A stretch of 64,000 nt of DNA from the NCBI GenBank assembly GCA_900708905.1, contig CAADRB010000043.1, positions 698,514-762,513 of the forward strand, read 5' to 3'. This stretch comes from Hymenolepis diminuta. Its lineage: Eukaryota; Platyhelminthes; Cestoda; Cyclophyllidea; Hymenolepididae. Under the pieces are notes generated by a model. The model had not been told where the DNA came from, made no database searches, and saw only the letters and a list, made by a program, of their open reading frames with translations. Both the position numbers and the translations under genes were made by a program. This document shows, piece after piece, positions 1-12,534 of this stretch (the first letter of the stretch is position 1; every line of letters starts with the position of its first letter).

Positions 1-53
1 AATATCTATTTTTCATGACCTATATTTGATTGAATTTAAAATTGGGGACTCAC

Positions 54-807
54 ATAGTGAGGCGAGAGTGGTAATGATTCCTGTAAATATAAGCGCTGGA
101 CGTATCCTAATCAGATTGAAATAAAGTCCAAAGAGAAGAAGAGGTCCATAGAATAGCACCAATTCACTTCGAAAAACGAGAATTCCAAATCCAGAAACAA
201 CTATGAAACGATGATCTAAACCCTTTAACAGGAAGGCTAGGGCATATGTCACTAAAATCAACAAAGGAAGAATATATGAATTATAATTAAGCTTTAAACA
301 TACCAGTGATTAGAGCAAACGTATTTGGCAATGTCCTTGTCGAATAAAATGACAGATGAAATTGAGTGAATGTTATAAGCAGAAACCGAGCAGTAAACTT
401 CGAATGCAGTTTATCTTTAAACACAGAGCCCAATTTAATCGATGCATGAAGAAATGCTAACCCGAGGATAAATCTTACTATTAGGAAGTTAATCTGAAGA
501 AAAATGAATCTACCAATTAATTGCAATATAGTTTTAGGTACAAAAAGCGAGAAGATAAAACTTGGAAGAGCTAGTATCAATGGACCCAGAAATGTACGTG
601 GAACAGGTCCGGAAAATGCAAGATGATCAAACTGGAGTTGTTAGTGAAAATAAATGGAATTACTTGTGAGACATTAAGTCGATGATATAAAATATCATGG
701 GAGGCTTGAATGTTAAAAGATTCCTCTACCTTGTTATATGGGCACAGCAAAAGATAGACGGAAAATATATTAATTGCAATAACGATTGCTACTTCGTCAA
801 GTTTCAT
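54..807 (-). CDS. ALG12: ALG12-type dolichol-P-mannose alpha-1,6-mannosyltransferase, 5' part
   Basis: Adds the eighth mannose (alpha-1,6) to the lipid-linked N-glycan precursor in the ER lumen; a multi-pass ER membrane enzyme of GT22. Exons on the minus strand: 807-664, 631-304 and 251-54; the gene runs off the left edge. Exon 1 starts at the ATG at 807 and carries the family signature [17 protein letters not shown] near residues 26-42. Exon 2 begins [17 protein letters not shown], then hydrophobic segments and [10 protein letters not shown]. Exon 3 has [14 protein letters not shown] followed by more hydrophobic sequence. Introns are 663-632 (32 nt, GT-AG) and 303-252 (52 nt). A third starts at GTGAG, position 53. 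Its acceptor is unresolved: the nearest AG (21-20) would give an in-frame stop, and the next AG is at 7-6. About 223 residues are visible, roughly half the usual length. Family assignment comes from recalled conserved motifs. Confidence 0.9.
632..663 (-). other. 32-nt micro-intron in ALG12
   Basis: Begins GTAATT and ends CTCCAG on the minus strand. Removing it joins ...HRLNVSQ to FDHLAFSG and restores the collinear ALG12 motif order. Read through, the frame leaves the ALG12 motif and ends at a stop near 577. Confidence 0.88.
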
Positions 808-3800
808 ATTTTCGACTTCTCAAAAGCACGAAAAGCGGAAACGGACGCAGACCAATTAGCCACACTAGCTCCTAGGTCATAATTAATAAACCCGCCTTTG
901 TAACGGATTTCAGATAGGTATATTCTAATTATAAATATATATAAAAAACGAAAGTCAAACTCATTAATTTAAAGTTGTAAATTTATGCATTTTTTTTTTG
1001 AAATGTTAAGTGACTAACCAGAGTGCTGATTTTGAAATAGCATTTCATCACACTATTATTAAGGGTAGCAATCTAAAAATACCTAACTAATAGAAGTTTT
1101 CTTTTTACGTTGAGATCTGGTTAGTTTAAATGTAAATTTCCTAAATATTAGACTTTTCTCACATTAAGTTTAATCGATTCTTTCCAAAAATATCCATAGA
1201 CGCTTTTTAAAAGTATGTAAAGTCCCTTAACTTATTCAGATTTTCATAAAGGAAGAAATAAAAATTGTTATTTAGCGAGAATAAGGCGAAATTAATTCAA
1301 TAAAATTGCAATTTTTTGCCTGATACTAAGGCATATGCCAATAAAAATATAAATAAAACCCATAGGTAAGACTATTTTATTTATTTCTTGCGCATTCTAT
1401 CTTTTTTTAATTTTATCCACTTCATAAACATACTTCTATTCTTCTACAGACAGTGGATGCCAATTCAACACCCAGCTATTAGAAATGATTAACTGGCAAT
1501 TGAATTTCGCCTACTGTATCCACAGCTGTGTTTGTGCATGTTTGCAAATGGATACCTAAACAGATGCGACATGAGTGACTTGACTTATTCCATCTATTCG
1601 ATCTATGTGGCCCCGGTCCAAATAACTTTATTACCGTTTCATAGCCGCGTACTGGATTATATGAAGGCCATATTTGTAGATCATTTAATATACTAAACAG
1701 GTAATTAAGAGTTAGAAACGAAAGAAGTGTATAAAATAATTAAATACGTTTTTTGTGAGAGTGGGATATTTTTTTATTGTGCGTTTTTCTCTTTGACTTA
1801 TTTAGCTCTCTGTAATAAATCTAAGCATTTCGTTGATCGAGAGCACCAGCCAAGAAATTTTTCTGCTTGTAAATTATAAATATTTTACTTTCCCTCATAT
1901 GCGCATTATGTGATCGATATCTTTTCATTAAAGTGACGGGATTTTAACGCATGAAATTAAAATACTTTCAAATTGCAATCAGATTGGTTATACTCAAATA
2001 TTGAGAATAATTTGATTCTAATTTGTAACTGAAGTTTTATTAATGGGAAAGAAGAATGATGATAATGTACTCCATGAAATGATGTTCATTTGTCTAATGG
2101 ATGGGGTAAATTTAAAGCATCTAATATGATTATTGGACATTTTAAACTTCTATAGCAAAAATTCATCACTTAGTACATGATGGATTTTCATTGATCTATC
2201 GCACACCAATCGTATTCAAAATAAGTTAAATAAAATGCAGTATTTTAGATTTTTACAAAATATACCTATATGTATATATTAAAATAATAAAATGCTAATT
2301 CTTCATTTTTAAATATCAAATTTATCCTACACATCACAAAATATGAAGATTAGTGACTCATAGTCGTGCCAATCAGTTCTAATTTCATTCGCATTATTCG
2401 GTAACGAGTATGTTATAAATAGTTCCAGTGATTTCTTCTAATTGCTTATGATAAGTTTGAGAAAACACGAAGTGAGTTAAAAATGATTTAATATAAAAAA
2501 AGTATTCAAAGCTGCACATTCACAGTACTACAAATACAGAGGCCTTTTGTCAATTCTGTTAATGAATGAATTTATTGATGTTCTGCAAAGATGGGCGTTA
2601 TAGCAACTGACATCAGATTACATTCAAAGAAAGAGTCTCTTCACTTATAATAAATTCCACTGTGCCCTTATAGTAATTCTATGTAAATGAAACTCCGACT
2701 TATCTAAATTCAAATCAATAATTTTGATAAGTAATGGATGATGTCATTTCATTAATAGCAAACTAAAAATAGAAATTAGAAGGCGTGGAATATTACTTAC
2801 CTAACAGAGTTTTCGTCACCAAATAGTACAATTTCAGACTGAAATGGTCTATTTGTAAAAAAAATCAGTGTGATTTGTCGTGTGTTAAATTTGCGTTCAA
2901 AATATTCAAGAATGATTAACAGATACATGCAATGGGCGTACTTTATTTTCGTAATCAACATTTTATTCGAATTACACCTTCATAAGTTGAGTGTCTAGAT
3001 GTTCCTAAGATTTCTAAATTTGATTTTAGGCAGATTACCAATCTGCAAAACCGTCTCAAGAAAAGTTCTTCGTCCTTTATGTACTGAAAGTGCTGAAAAT
3101 GCAATAATCACAGCTCATATAGGCGTATCCTGTCAAACCTCTTAGGATATATTTAGTAATCATAGTCTTCGACCTGTTACAACTGGTGACTCTAGTTCTG
3201 CCTCTCTAAACGTTTGAGCCATTTCTCTTTATCCTTAGATAATCCTATGTTAAATAGATCTTATCAATAGGAATTACCTTTTATTCATTACTACGAATCA
3301 GAGAAAGAGCTGAGATTAATAGGCATCATGGTGGTAACTTAGTGGTCAAAATACGTCTGTAGCAGTTTCTTGTCTTCAAATTAATTAAATTCTTCTGCTA
3401 TTAAAATCTTCTCTCTTTGTAATCATAAATCATAGGTCATGCCAGTCTCTCGATTCAGAAGCATCTTTCCAAAATATACGGCTACCAAGACTAAACACAA
3501 ATTCTTGATTGATCCAAAGTATACTTGGGATATCATTGTTTGCCAAAGCTCCACCCAGACATCCTAATTACTTTGTTCCCAAGCTTTCTCCCTATTTAAT
3601 CAGCAATGTACATTCGCATTACTGACGCTGCTTTCCTCTCTCATACACAGCCTCTCTCCCCAAAAAATCGGTCTCTCTTCAATATCTTGCTGTGATAATG
3701 AAGATAGGTAGTAGATAGAAATGTAGTCTGAAGAAGAGCTAGGGGAAAATCAGGTGCCTTATATGCTAAGTCCTACCTTGTAAACGTCCGTTAAGTTAAA

Positions 3801-6800
3801 CTACGTTGATTAAGTTAGAGCATGGAGAGAGGTAGCCAAATGCGTTTTTCTTCATAAGAACGGTTTTAGGTTACCTCCCCTTTCTCAAGGTGTTGCTAAC
3901 ACATTTCTTAGTGATTTTTGAATATGTAACAGGAAGATCATGAGTCTGAGGCCCTTTCTGTCTACCACCACGTGATATTTGCGTGACTGGTGGTGTAGCG
4001 TTAATGTATATTTCTAATGTCATAAAAATCCGTTTGCTAAATAGAATGATTAATTGTCATATTAATAGAGAACTGGTTGCATGTAAATTCCTCAACAAAG
4101 AACATCTTCTCTCAATGTGGTCAAATTATCATCAAATCCTTTCCATTTATAGACTTCTGAGATTATCATAATTTAATGAATAATGAATATTGTATATATT
4201 ATAAATAGGTTCTACCCTATAAATATGCGTCTGAGGTACTTATTTATTAATTTTCAGTGCATGAATTAAACCACTGGAAGGTCATAGTGCGGGCGACGCT
4301 AGCGCACACATACATAATTTAAAAATTGATCAAGTTTTGCGAGTAACTTAATAAATGAAAAAAGGATTGCAGAATGTTAACTTATCTTAAATTGCACTTT
4401 CAATCATAAGAACATTTTTTGTCAGTATTACACAACGTGGATGCAAGAATTTAGCAAATTGAATTAAGTGTGGTAAAGCTGAATTAATCTCTTGAGGATC
4501 ACCATACTTACTAAATTTCACTAAATTCAGATCCAACTCCAACTATCTGTTTATTTCAGTTTATTTAGATTATTTTCGTTTAAGATAATAAATCTAGATT
4601 TATCTCCGATTAAAAACAGATAATCTCTCTGTTTACTACTACCGCTATAAATTTATATTAAATTTGGACGCTTAGTTAGCGTTAGTCACTTAGAAAATAT
4701 AAATTTAGGTTATGCTTTCTGTTGCAGCCTACGTAGAACAAAATCAGCTAGGAATGAATAAATGTCGTATTTTTTCCAAATTCACCCAGATTGTTTAAAG
4801 TGTTTGAAATTGTTTATGTGCTGCAATGGATGATTAAGACCAGTATTTATGCCAGCCATCAGACTATAAAGCAGTCTTGGTTCCATTTTTTCGCTTATTG
4901 CCAAGACAACCATACCGGGATGACAAGTTTATTTCAAGAATTATTTATTTCCCTTATGGGTAGTCACAAGTTTGAATCCTGCTAGCGAACAAATAAAAAC
5001 GTTTTGCGAACTTCTTCAATTAGATATATTTTTCAACACTGATCAAAACAGTACTAAGGTGTAATGATGAAAGATTGATGAAGGAGTTATGTGGAACGGC
5101 ACCATATTTTGAGGGATTAAGTCATGTCGATTGCAGGAGTTGGACGATAAGAAGGCGTCTGAACATCCGTCATATTTTGTTGACTTGAAGAATAAAGATT
5201 AAGCATGTACCTTTATTGAGCTCTTCAACTAATCTTTAGTCAACGATGTTTTCGAAAAGACTACTAGGGCGTCACCAAGTAACAAAAAATTTCCTAAGTA
5301 TCGGGCGTCGATAACATTTGATTAACGTCTTTTTTGTAGGTTAATAGCAAAAAAATAAAAGATTTATAACACCGAACGTAGTATATGGAATCCTCCTTGC
5401 TAAATAATTACTTAACAACAGTGGTAGGATGGGAAACAGAAGAAAAGACTAGAATAAAAGCTTAAAATTGAATGGCACACAAAAACGTTTGAATGGTACT
5501 GCACAAACAGTCGAAGGGGCCAGTCACTCTCCACCTCTCAAGAGGATTTGAGAAAGGAGACGAAATCGTTGCAAAGCCAATGGAGACATGGAGTATCTAC
5601 AATCGAATGACCCATACAAGTTTTGGAACAGTGCAATGCTGTACGGACCGCATTAGAAAATAATGATAAATGCTCAGTCTAGAATTGAAAAAACTGAACC
5701 CACTGAATAAAATAGCATGGATCTAGTTTGCCGTTAAACACCTCCTCAGTGTCTACTTTTCACTTTGACTGAGTTAGTTCATATCACTGCTAATATTCCA
5801 CGGTAAACATACTCAAGTCACAGTCCAATCCAACAAATTTAATCATTCACTGTAACTTCGGGTAAATTGAGTAGGTAGTTAAGCGGCTCAGGAATGGAGT
5901 TCGGTCATTCTAGATATGAAAGTTAGCAGTGTTACACTGCAGACATCCCACTTAGCAGTAGGATGTGCCGCGACACTACAAATTCAACATTTCATCTTTT
6001 CTTGTGAAGTTGAACCACCTGCAATAATACATGAAGTAACAAATTAGTTTACTTAAAAATATTAGATTTAGCGACCAGCTTCATGAAATCTGATCATAGA
6101 CAAGGCCCTCTTTTTTCAAAAAATACAAGAATTACAACCTAGGACCTGAACGCAATATGACGCTTTTATGCCTTTTGTTTTGTTATTGTTTACTCTAATA
6201 ACTACCCAGGAATATAGTATCGACATATGGTGTGATTAGACTCAGTACGTTCAATTTTACATCAGTATATGTAAATTTTTCCCATCAGATACCCATTTCA
6301 TAAATTCATTTTTATTGTATAAAACAGTATATTATAAGCCCAGTCAATAAAATTTGTTATAACTATTAAAAATGATGAAAGAGGATCATTTTATTGTTTC
6401 ATGGCATGCCTTATATGCACATTAATAACGTCACATTAAGAGAATAAACTAGAAGAGATGGATTCAAAAATTGCTTGTTGGAAGTGAATATAAAATAATA
6501 GTTATATAAACGGACTGATTTTTTTCCAACATTTTATTTTCTATTTAAGAGTTGGAATTAAATCCATTAACATGCCAGAAATGCATTTAAAAATAATTTT
6601 AAAATTTTTGCCACTGCAAAATTACTTATTGCAATATCAGTTATTGCGGGTCTGAACATTTTATTGCCATATTATAACCAACGACGGGAAAGAAAGAATT
6701 TAAAACTATTATTATGAGTAATACCAGATAATTATGTAGGGGACGGGAGGGGGGGAATGAGTTGGAAAGTTGAGAATATTGGGGGTATCTAAAGAGTCCT

Positions 6801-8649
6801 GGTTCATATGGATTTATGAATCGGATGGAGCGATCTGAATAAAGCATTTATTTATTTTTTTCATTTGCAGACGCTTAGATTTTGTCAATCCACTAGTGAA
6901 GTTCTATTGTGAAATGTAAACAAATGTGCGGTATACATTAAGTTTGACAAGAGTAGTCAATCAACTGAATGATCACCAAGTCTGATACTACAAAATATTT
7001 ATTCCCAAACAATAGATCAAAATACGTGTTGGGCTAGATTCTTTGGTAAAACATGTATTCAAACTGTAAAAATAGGCTCGTGAATCCTACCATAGCGAAA
7101 TGTTAATCCAAATCCTACTATTGTTTTTTGGAGATCTACCCACTACGGCGTACAGCTACTAACGATTGCTCTGAATGGATACGAACTACAGTCAAGAAAA
7201 TGCTTCCAAGAGGTGAGATAAACTTCGATCAGAAACTTTAATTCGGACAATCACCTAAATATGTTTACTTTGACATAGAACTCAGAGGCAGATGACGTTT
7301 ATTTTGCAATCTGTCAGTAAGTTGTGGGTATTTGGTTCAGAGATTTTTCATGGTTGTAGAAGTAGAAAATTCGACTCATTTACTATGCGTAGGAATGGAA
7401 AAAACCTCAAGGAAAGTTCTTCTGTTTGAAATAGGAAGTCTAAAACGTTTATTTACTCGAGATTGTTATTGTTAAATGAAAAGCATAAAGATACCAGGGG
7501 AATTAAATTCAAAATCTACCCGTAATAGATATATTATAAAGACTTAAAATTACCTGCAGTTTTATTTTCCAAAAGTTACTGGGTTTTAAACATACAAAAT
7601 TGGATCGATTAAAACACTTGATGCTATATATTTAATTCAAAACAAGAAAACATCTGCAAATCCCTCACCGAAGTACAAATTAATTACTCAGGCAGCTATT
7701 TTCGGCTGCCTACCCACCTCATGTGGGTAAGAAAACAAATTCCAACGTGGACTTCAAAAAATAATTGTGTGGGTGATCATTTTACTGATGAAATGAATTA
7801 ATTAAGTTACACTTGAGCCTGAATTGATGACATTAATGAGTGTATTGATTAGATGAGCATATTTTTTTGTGAAATGATAACCCGAACTCTGACGTAATAG
7901 AAGAATATTTTTCTTTGTCGCATTCTACGTTAACGATTTACGATTAAATTAACCCACGAGTTTGGTCAATCAATACCGTTCCCATTAAGCGTCTTACTTA
8001 GTAACTTGAATAGGCCTTAAAATGTCAGAAGGTTGTGTTGAAAAACTGCTCAAGTTCATTGAGGTGAATGTAGCCAAAATTTGACTACTCTTGTTGACTA
8101 GATTTAATCAGTGTGGTAGACCATTCACGTCACCGGATATTCCCCTGTTAGCACTGACCGGGTAATCTCTAGTTTGGTAGACGTTCACGTTGACCATAGC
8201 ACCAAAGACACGCAAATGGTAACAGTGAAAGTATTACCGATCTGGTCATATGCTTCTGAAATCCCAATTAAATGGAAAATATTGCGATTTTTTCGCATTC
8301 GGAAAGGAAAGAAAATATAGGATTCGACAGATCCGTCTAAAAGACAAAGAGAAACGAAATAAACCCTCTAACATGAAATTCTGAATGTTCCAACATATTG
8401 ACCATATTAATATCGTCTACGAATAATATGGAATATTTTAGAACCTCTGTAACACGAAGTCTCATGAACCTAACGCATATTTATTTCATATCCCTAGTAG
8501 CCATGATGCATAGGTATTATTATCTCCGTAAGAAGCAATATCTTTATTCGCATACAACATATACATTAAAGGACAATCTTCCTATTTTAACAATAACTAA
8601 CTATCAATTCCATTTTGGAAGCGTTTTTCATTGCTCATCTTTAGTAAAA
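808..8649. other. Intergenic stretch, no supportable gene
   Basis: About 7.8 kb, AT-rich, with only short open frames that show no family motif and no coherent splice chain. It holds a tandem hairpin pair at 7690-7729 and a weak tRNA-like fragment around 3330-3380 that may be an old SINE-like head. The ALG12 promoter should lie just right of 807, but I see no convincing core motif. Confidence 0.6.
7690..7729. repeat. Two abutting short perfect hairpins
   Basis: AGGCAGC (7690-7696) pairs with GCTGCCT (7705-7711). TACCCAC (7711-7717) pairs with GTGGGTA (7723-7729). The two 7-bp stems share one base. No flanking gene or known structured RNA family is evident. Confidence 0.5.
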
Positions 8650-8706
8650 TAGCAGACTACCCAGGCGAAAACTCGAATTTCACTACTCCTTTATTAGCTA
8701 GATTTA
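8650..8706 (-). repeat. SINE-like repeat copy, part left of the mariner
   Basis: GGCGAAAACTCGAATTTCAC...TTTATTAGCTAGATTTA matches the body of the copy at 43780-43970 (ACGAAAAGCTCACATTC...TTTGTTAATCAGAATTAA). It stops exactly at the TA target of the mariner and resumes at 9958. The outer boundary is approximate. Confidence 0.6.
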
Positions 8707-8737
8707 ACACATGGGCTGAAAAGTCCCGGGCCTAACA
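8707..8737 (+). repeat. mariner left terminal inverted repeat
   Basis: 31 bp, an exact reverse complement of 9927-9957, preceded by TA at 8705-8706. Confidence 0.95.
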
Positions 8738-8886
8738 CATAGATGGCGCTAGTTTTATTGCAGTCACCTTTTTTTCAGTTAATACTAACCTTCAAAAGAC
8801 AGCTTTTAAAATTTCATGATATTTCTATTCATTAGTTTGTGAGTTATTGTGCTAAGAGTGACGCTACTTTTTTTATTTTCAAAACA

Positions 8887-9895
8887 ATGCATCAAAAACA
8901 ATTTCGCGTTTTAATTCTACACTGCTTCTTGATGGGAAAAGATACCGTTCAAGCGAAGCAATAGCTTGAAAAGTGTTATGGGGACTCGGCTCCATCAGAA
9001 ACAACAATAAAACGTTGATTTGCTGACTTCAAACGTGGTCGTAGAGACACCGATGATGCAGAACGTAGTGGACGTCCAAATGAGGCGGTAACACCAGGAA
9101 ACATAAAAAAAATTCACAAAATCGTTTTGAATGATCGAAAAATGAAGTTGCGTGAGTTAGCTGACATCNNNNNNNNNNNNNNNNNNNNNNNNNNNNNNNN
9201 NNNNNNNNNNNNNNNNNNNNNNNNNNNNNNNNNNNNNNNNNNNNNNNNNNNNNNNNNNNNNNNNNNNNNNNNNNNNNNNNNNNNNNNNNNNNNNNNNNNN
9301 NNNNNNNNNNNNNNNNNNNNNNNNNNNNNNNNNNNNNNNNNNNNNNNNNNNNNNNNNNNNNNNNNNNNNNNNNNNNNNNNNNNNNNNNNNNNNNNNNNNN
9401 NNNNNNNNNNNNNNNNNNNNNNNNNNNNNNNNNNNNNNNNNNNNNNNNNNNNNNNNNNNNNNNNNNNNNNNNNNNNNNNNNNNNNNNNNNNNNNNNNNNN
9501 NNNNNNNNNNNNNNNNNNNNNNNNNNNNNNNNNNNNNNNNNNNNNNNNNNNNNNNNNNNNNNNNNNNNNNNNNNNNNNNNNNNNNNNNNNNNNNNNNNNN
9601 NNNNNNNNNNNNNNNNNNNNNNNNNNNNNNNNNNNNNNNNNNNNNNNNNNNNNNNNNNNNNNNNNNNNNNNNNNNNNNNNNNNNNNNNNNNNNNNNNNNN
9701 NNNNNNNNNNNNNNNNNNNNNNNNNNNNNNNNNNNNNNNNNNNNNNNNNNNNNNNNNNNNNNNNNNNNNNNNNNNNNNNNNNNNNNNNNNTATTTTGAGG
9801 CAAAAGATAAATTGTTCTACAAAAGTGGTATTGAAATGTTAGAGCGGCACTGGAATGATTGCGTTGCTCTTGATGGAGATTACGTTGATGAATAA
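8887..9895 (+). pseudogene. mariner transposase, nonsense-mutated, centre unsequenced
   Basis: Starts at ATG 8887 and ends at TAA 9893-9895. The N-terminal DNA-binding half reads in one frame: MHQKQFRVLILHCFLMGKD, then after the stops FADFKRGRRDTDDAERSGRP, with the helix-turn-helix region typical of mariners. The C-terminus reads YFEAKDKLFYKSGIEMLERH...DGDYVDE, the family's conserved tail. In-frame stops are TAG at 8962-8964 (codon 26) and TGA at 9016-9018 (codon 44). Both occupy positions that are tryptophan in relatives, so each is a single G-to-A change from TGG. The catalytic D,D34D triad would lie in the gap at 9169-9790. Start to stop is one base out of frame across the gap as sized, so the gap length is an estimate or hides an indel. 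Confidence 0.9.
9169..9790. other. Assembly gap (622 N)
   Basis: Run of N inside the mariner. Multi-copy transposons often break assemblies this way. Translations across it carry no information. Confidence 0.99.
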
Positions 9896-9926
9896 AGCTA
9901 ATTTCGAACCAAAAAACTGTTTTATT

Positions 9927-9957
9927 TGTTAGGCCCGGGACTTTTCAGCCCATGTGT
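9927..9957 (-). repeat. mariner right terminal inverted repeat
   Basis: 31 bp, a perfect inverted match to the left end, followed by the TA target duplicate at 9958-9959. Confidence 0.95.
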
Positions 9958-10022
9958 TAATCAACGCATGTGTACCGAGTTCGTAGACAGGCGCGTTAAT
10001 CGCTGCGCTACCAGCCTTACCC
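9958..10022 (-). repeat. SINE-like repeat copy, tRNA-like head right of the mariner
   Basis: Minus-strand reading gives GGTAGCGCAGCGATTAACGC, close to a tRNA A-box and D-arm, then GCCTGTCTACGAACTCGGTA. It continues the copy that ends at 8706. It shares ATGTGTACCGA and the GCGTTAATCGCTGCGCTACC head with the other copies. Confidence 0.55.
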
Positions 10023-12534
10023 ATGATATGAGCTCTATTGTAACAATTCAGCCAAACCCTTCAATCAGAGTTTTCACTACTAGATAATATGTTATATGCA
10101 TTGAACTACTTTTAGAGTTCTGTGAGCTCTGGTAAACTCGGCTATGCTACAAACCGTCTCTAGTCTCATCTATCTGCTTACGACTAAAAAAATATAAAAA
10201 CGAATCGAGGTGGTATTACCTTCCATGGAATTAAATCAACCGGTCAACAAGTTCTGAATATCGTGGATATAATCTTAATCGTAAATTTGTTAGTCAAGTC
10301 ATTAACTTTGGATCCTGACATCCTGATTACATTTTCTGCTTCTTGATCCTGTGAAGAATAAAGTAATGGAATGAGATAAGACAAGGCAGCCGGGTCTTTT
10401 AAACTTTTGCAATTTCAGATGTTTGCTTGTTTTCTGCCAAATGAAAGCTGGATTGTAAAATGCGTGGTTACAAAAATGCGTAGGAGTACTAAAATGTATT
10501 CCCCAATATTTGATAATATCAATTTTTAAACAGACTCACATCCAGACTTAACATCCTTAAATTTGTCCAACTTAGAAGATCCTACAAGTGACAACAGTCA
10601 CCACTCATTCTAAAAAGAAGAAAGAAATTTTCAATTCTCAGAACTAAAAGCTTAAAATTCAATATTCCAGTAAAGTTTACATTGATACCAATTCATCTTG
10701 CTATTCAAATTCTGTCCTTAATAAAAATGCTAAATTATAATTTTTGACAAAAAAGAATTTAATAATAAGTGTAATGTGGACTCATTCCACTTACAAAATC
10801 TTTCACAACCAAGTAATTCTATTTTCAAAATAATTATACAACACGTGGATAATCTTTTTACAAATAATATTCAACCTTTCTGACCATCAGACAACGCCGA
10901 TATTAAAAACTGCATTTAATCAAGGTCAGGGTCACTTATCTAATTCTGATCACATATCTAGGAATTTCGGAGAATAATCAACTGCAGTTATGACAAACTT
11001 AGATAATCATAAGCTGATTAACTGCATATCTAAAAATTTAACTTATATAAATAGGTTTCAAGTTAATAAGAATTCAATCTTTTAATGTTACTAGCTGTAC
11101 GTTTTACATTGTTTTTCGGGGCTTTATTCAGAACAAAGGGGGAATTAAAATATACACAGGTAGGGAGGTATTTACCTTCAAATAAAAATCACCGACCGTA
11201 GAAATTCGCCGACTAGCATCTAAAAGAAGAAAATTTCCAATGTTTTTGGTATTTCTTTATAGGTTAATTAGGCGGTTTATGTAGCTCATCAACTTCAAAA
11301 ATTTGCATTCTTCGTATCTGTTCTAAACTCACCAATGGTTTTGAATATTATATAGCGAATATGCCTTGCCCTATCGTTTTCGTAGACTTAAGTAGTAAAT
11401 CACGTGCTTTAAGGTCAATTTACAAATCAGTGGAGTACTCATAATACCAAACTTTTAAAGTTCTTCCGCTAGGTACTAATCTATAGAATGTTAAGACTTG
11501 ATCATAGCTTACACTCAAGCGTTGAAGCATTTCCAGCTCACAAAGCCCACGTACTGCCACATTTTAAATTATTTTGCTACTTGTTGATTTGTGCAATTAG
11601 CGTGCATCAAGCATCGACTTAATCGATCGATTAGGAAAATCGATAATGGTGTTTACTTTGTGAGTTAGTAATTCCGGTCTAGGCACTAATATTATTCAAA
11701 TAGTTCGACCCTATTTTAAACTTGCCATCGACATTAGCCATAACAGTAATAAATTAGTAGTTTAATTAGCACAGCATGAATCAAATTCCTACATGATCAG
11801 CCAATTAGAAAAAGATAAACTTTGAATTTTCTCCCGTGAAAACAGTAACCAGTCTTCTCTTAAATGCCAATTTGTAGCGTTACAGCTCGTGTGTTGAACA
11901 AGCAATTGCTGATACGGTGGACACAGCGTAGTAAATAAGACACCAAACTGTTGTGAATCATCAGCCAAGCCAGATAAGACGTCACTCTACCACATGACGA
12001 GCAGTAACTAATTCGATTACACAATTTTCACCTATTAGGGATTCGGTTAGCGCAACTAATGCTGAATGAAGTGCGGCTATTGCACATCTAACTTAACGAC
12101 TTTATCATGCGAAAGTCGTCATGAAAAGCATCGATTTATGCATTTCTAGTTGGCCTACTTATTAGTAGCTAACATTCAGCATCAACGGTTGCTATGGTAC
12201 AGCAGTAAAGACAGTAAACAATATGTAATCGGCAAGCTGGCGACTGCTAAGAAAATAAATCACCAAAATAATAGAATAACAGCAGTTTACTTTGTAAGTA
12301 ATTATTTTGCTTCCCGAATAGAAAAAAGCACTAGTGTGAGAGAAAATACGATGAAGATCAAAATACGCAGCGAGTGAAACAGAGGTTGGATTGGGGGGTT
12401 AAGATAACAAGTATCCTGTGTATTCCTGTCCATGGGGCACATATAAATGGAACGGAGGAGAGGAGAATAAAGCGTTTTAAACCACATGTCAAGAAGGGAA
12501 ATCTAACACTTGGGGAGAAGGGGGAGGAGGTCAG
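10023..12534. other. Intergenic, downstream of ALIX
   Basis: No supportable gene. The right-hand end should hold the ALIX 3' UTR on the minus strand. I did not find a clear AATAAA close to the stop codon. Confidence 0.55.

Larger units (their letters stand above)
8707..9957 (+). mobile_element. mariner-family DNA transposon with intact terminal inverted repeats
   Basis: The ends are perfect 31-bp inverted repeats (8707-8737 and 9927-9957) beginning ACACATGGGCTGAAAAGTCC, flanked by a duplicated TA (8705-8706 and 9958-9959), the standard Tc1/mariner target site. Total length is 1251 bp with the gap as given, close to a full-length mariner of about 1.3 kb. It encodes one transposase on the plus strand, disabled by two nonsense codons. 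It lies inside a SINE-like copy, so it is younger than that copy. The 622 N bases make the true length uncertain. Confidence 0.93.

Noticed and set aside
3330..3380. Plus-strand tRNA-like GGTGGTAACTTAGTGGTCAAA as a tRNA gene or opposite-strand SINE
   Set aside because: Only an A-box-like stretch; no B-box, acceptor stem or SINE body follows.
9114..9803. Long frames on both strands across the N run
   Set aside because: They are translated assembly gap; only the edges are sequence, and these belong to the mariner.
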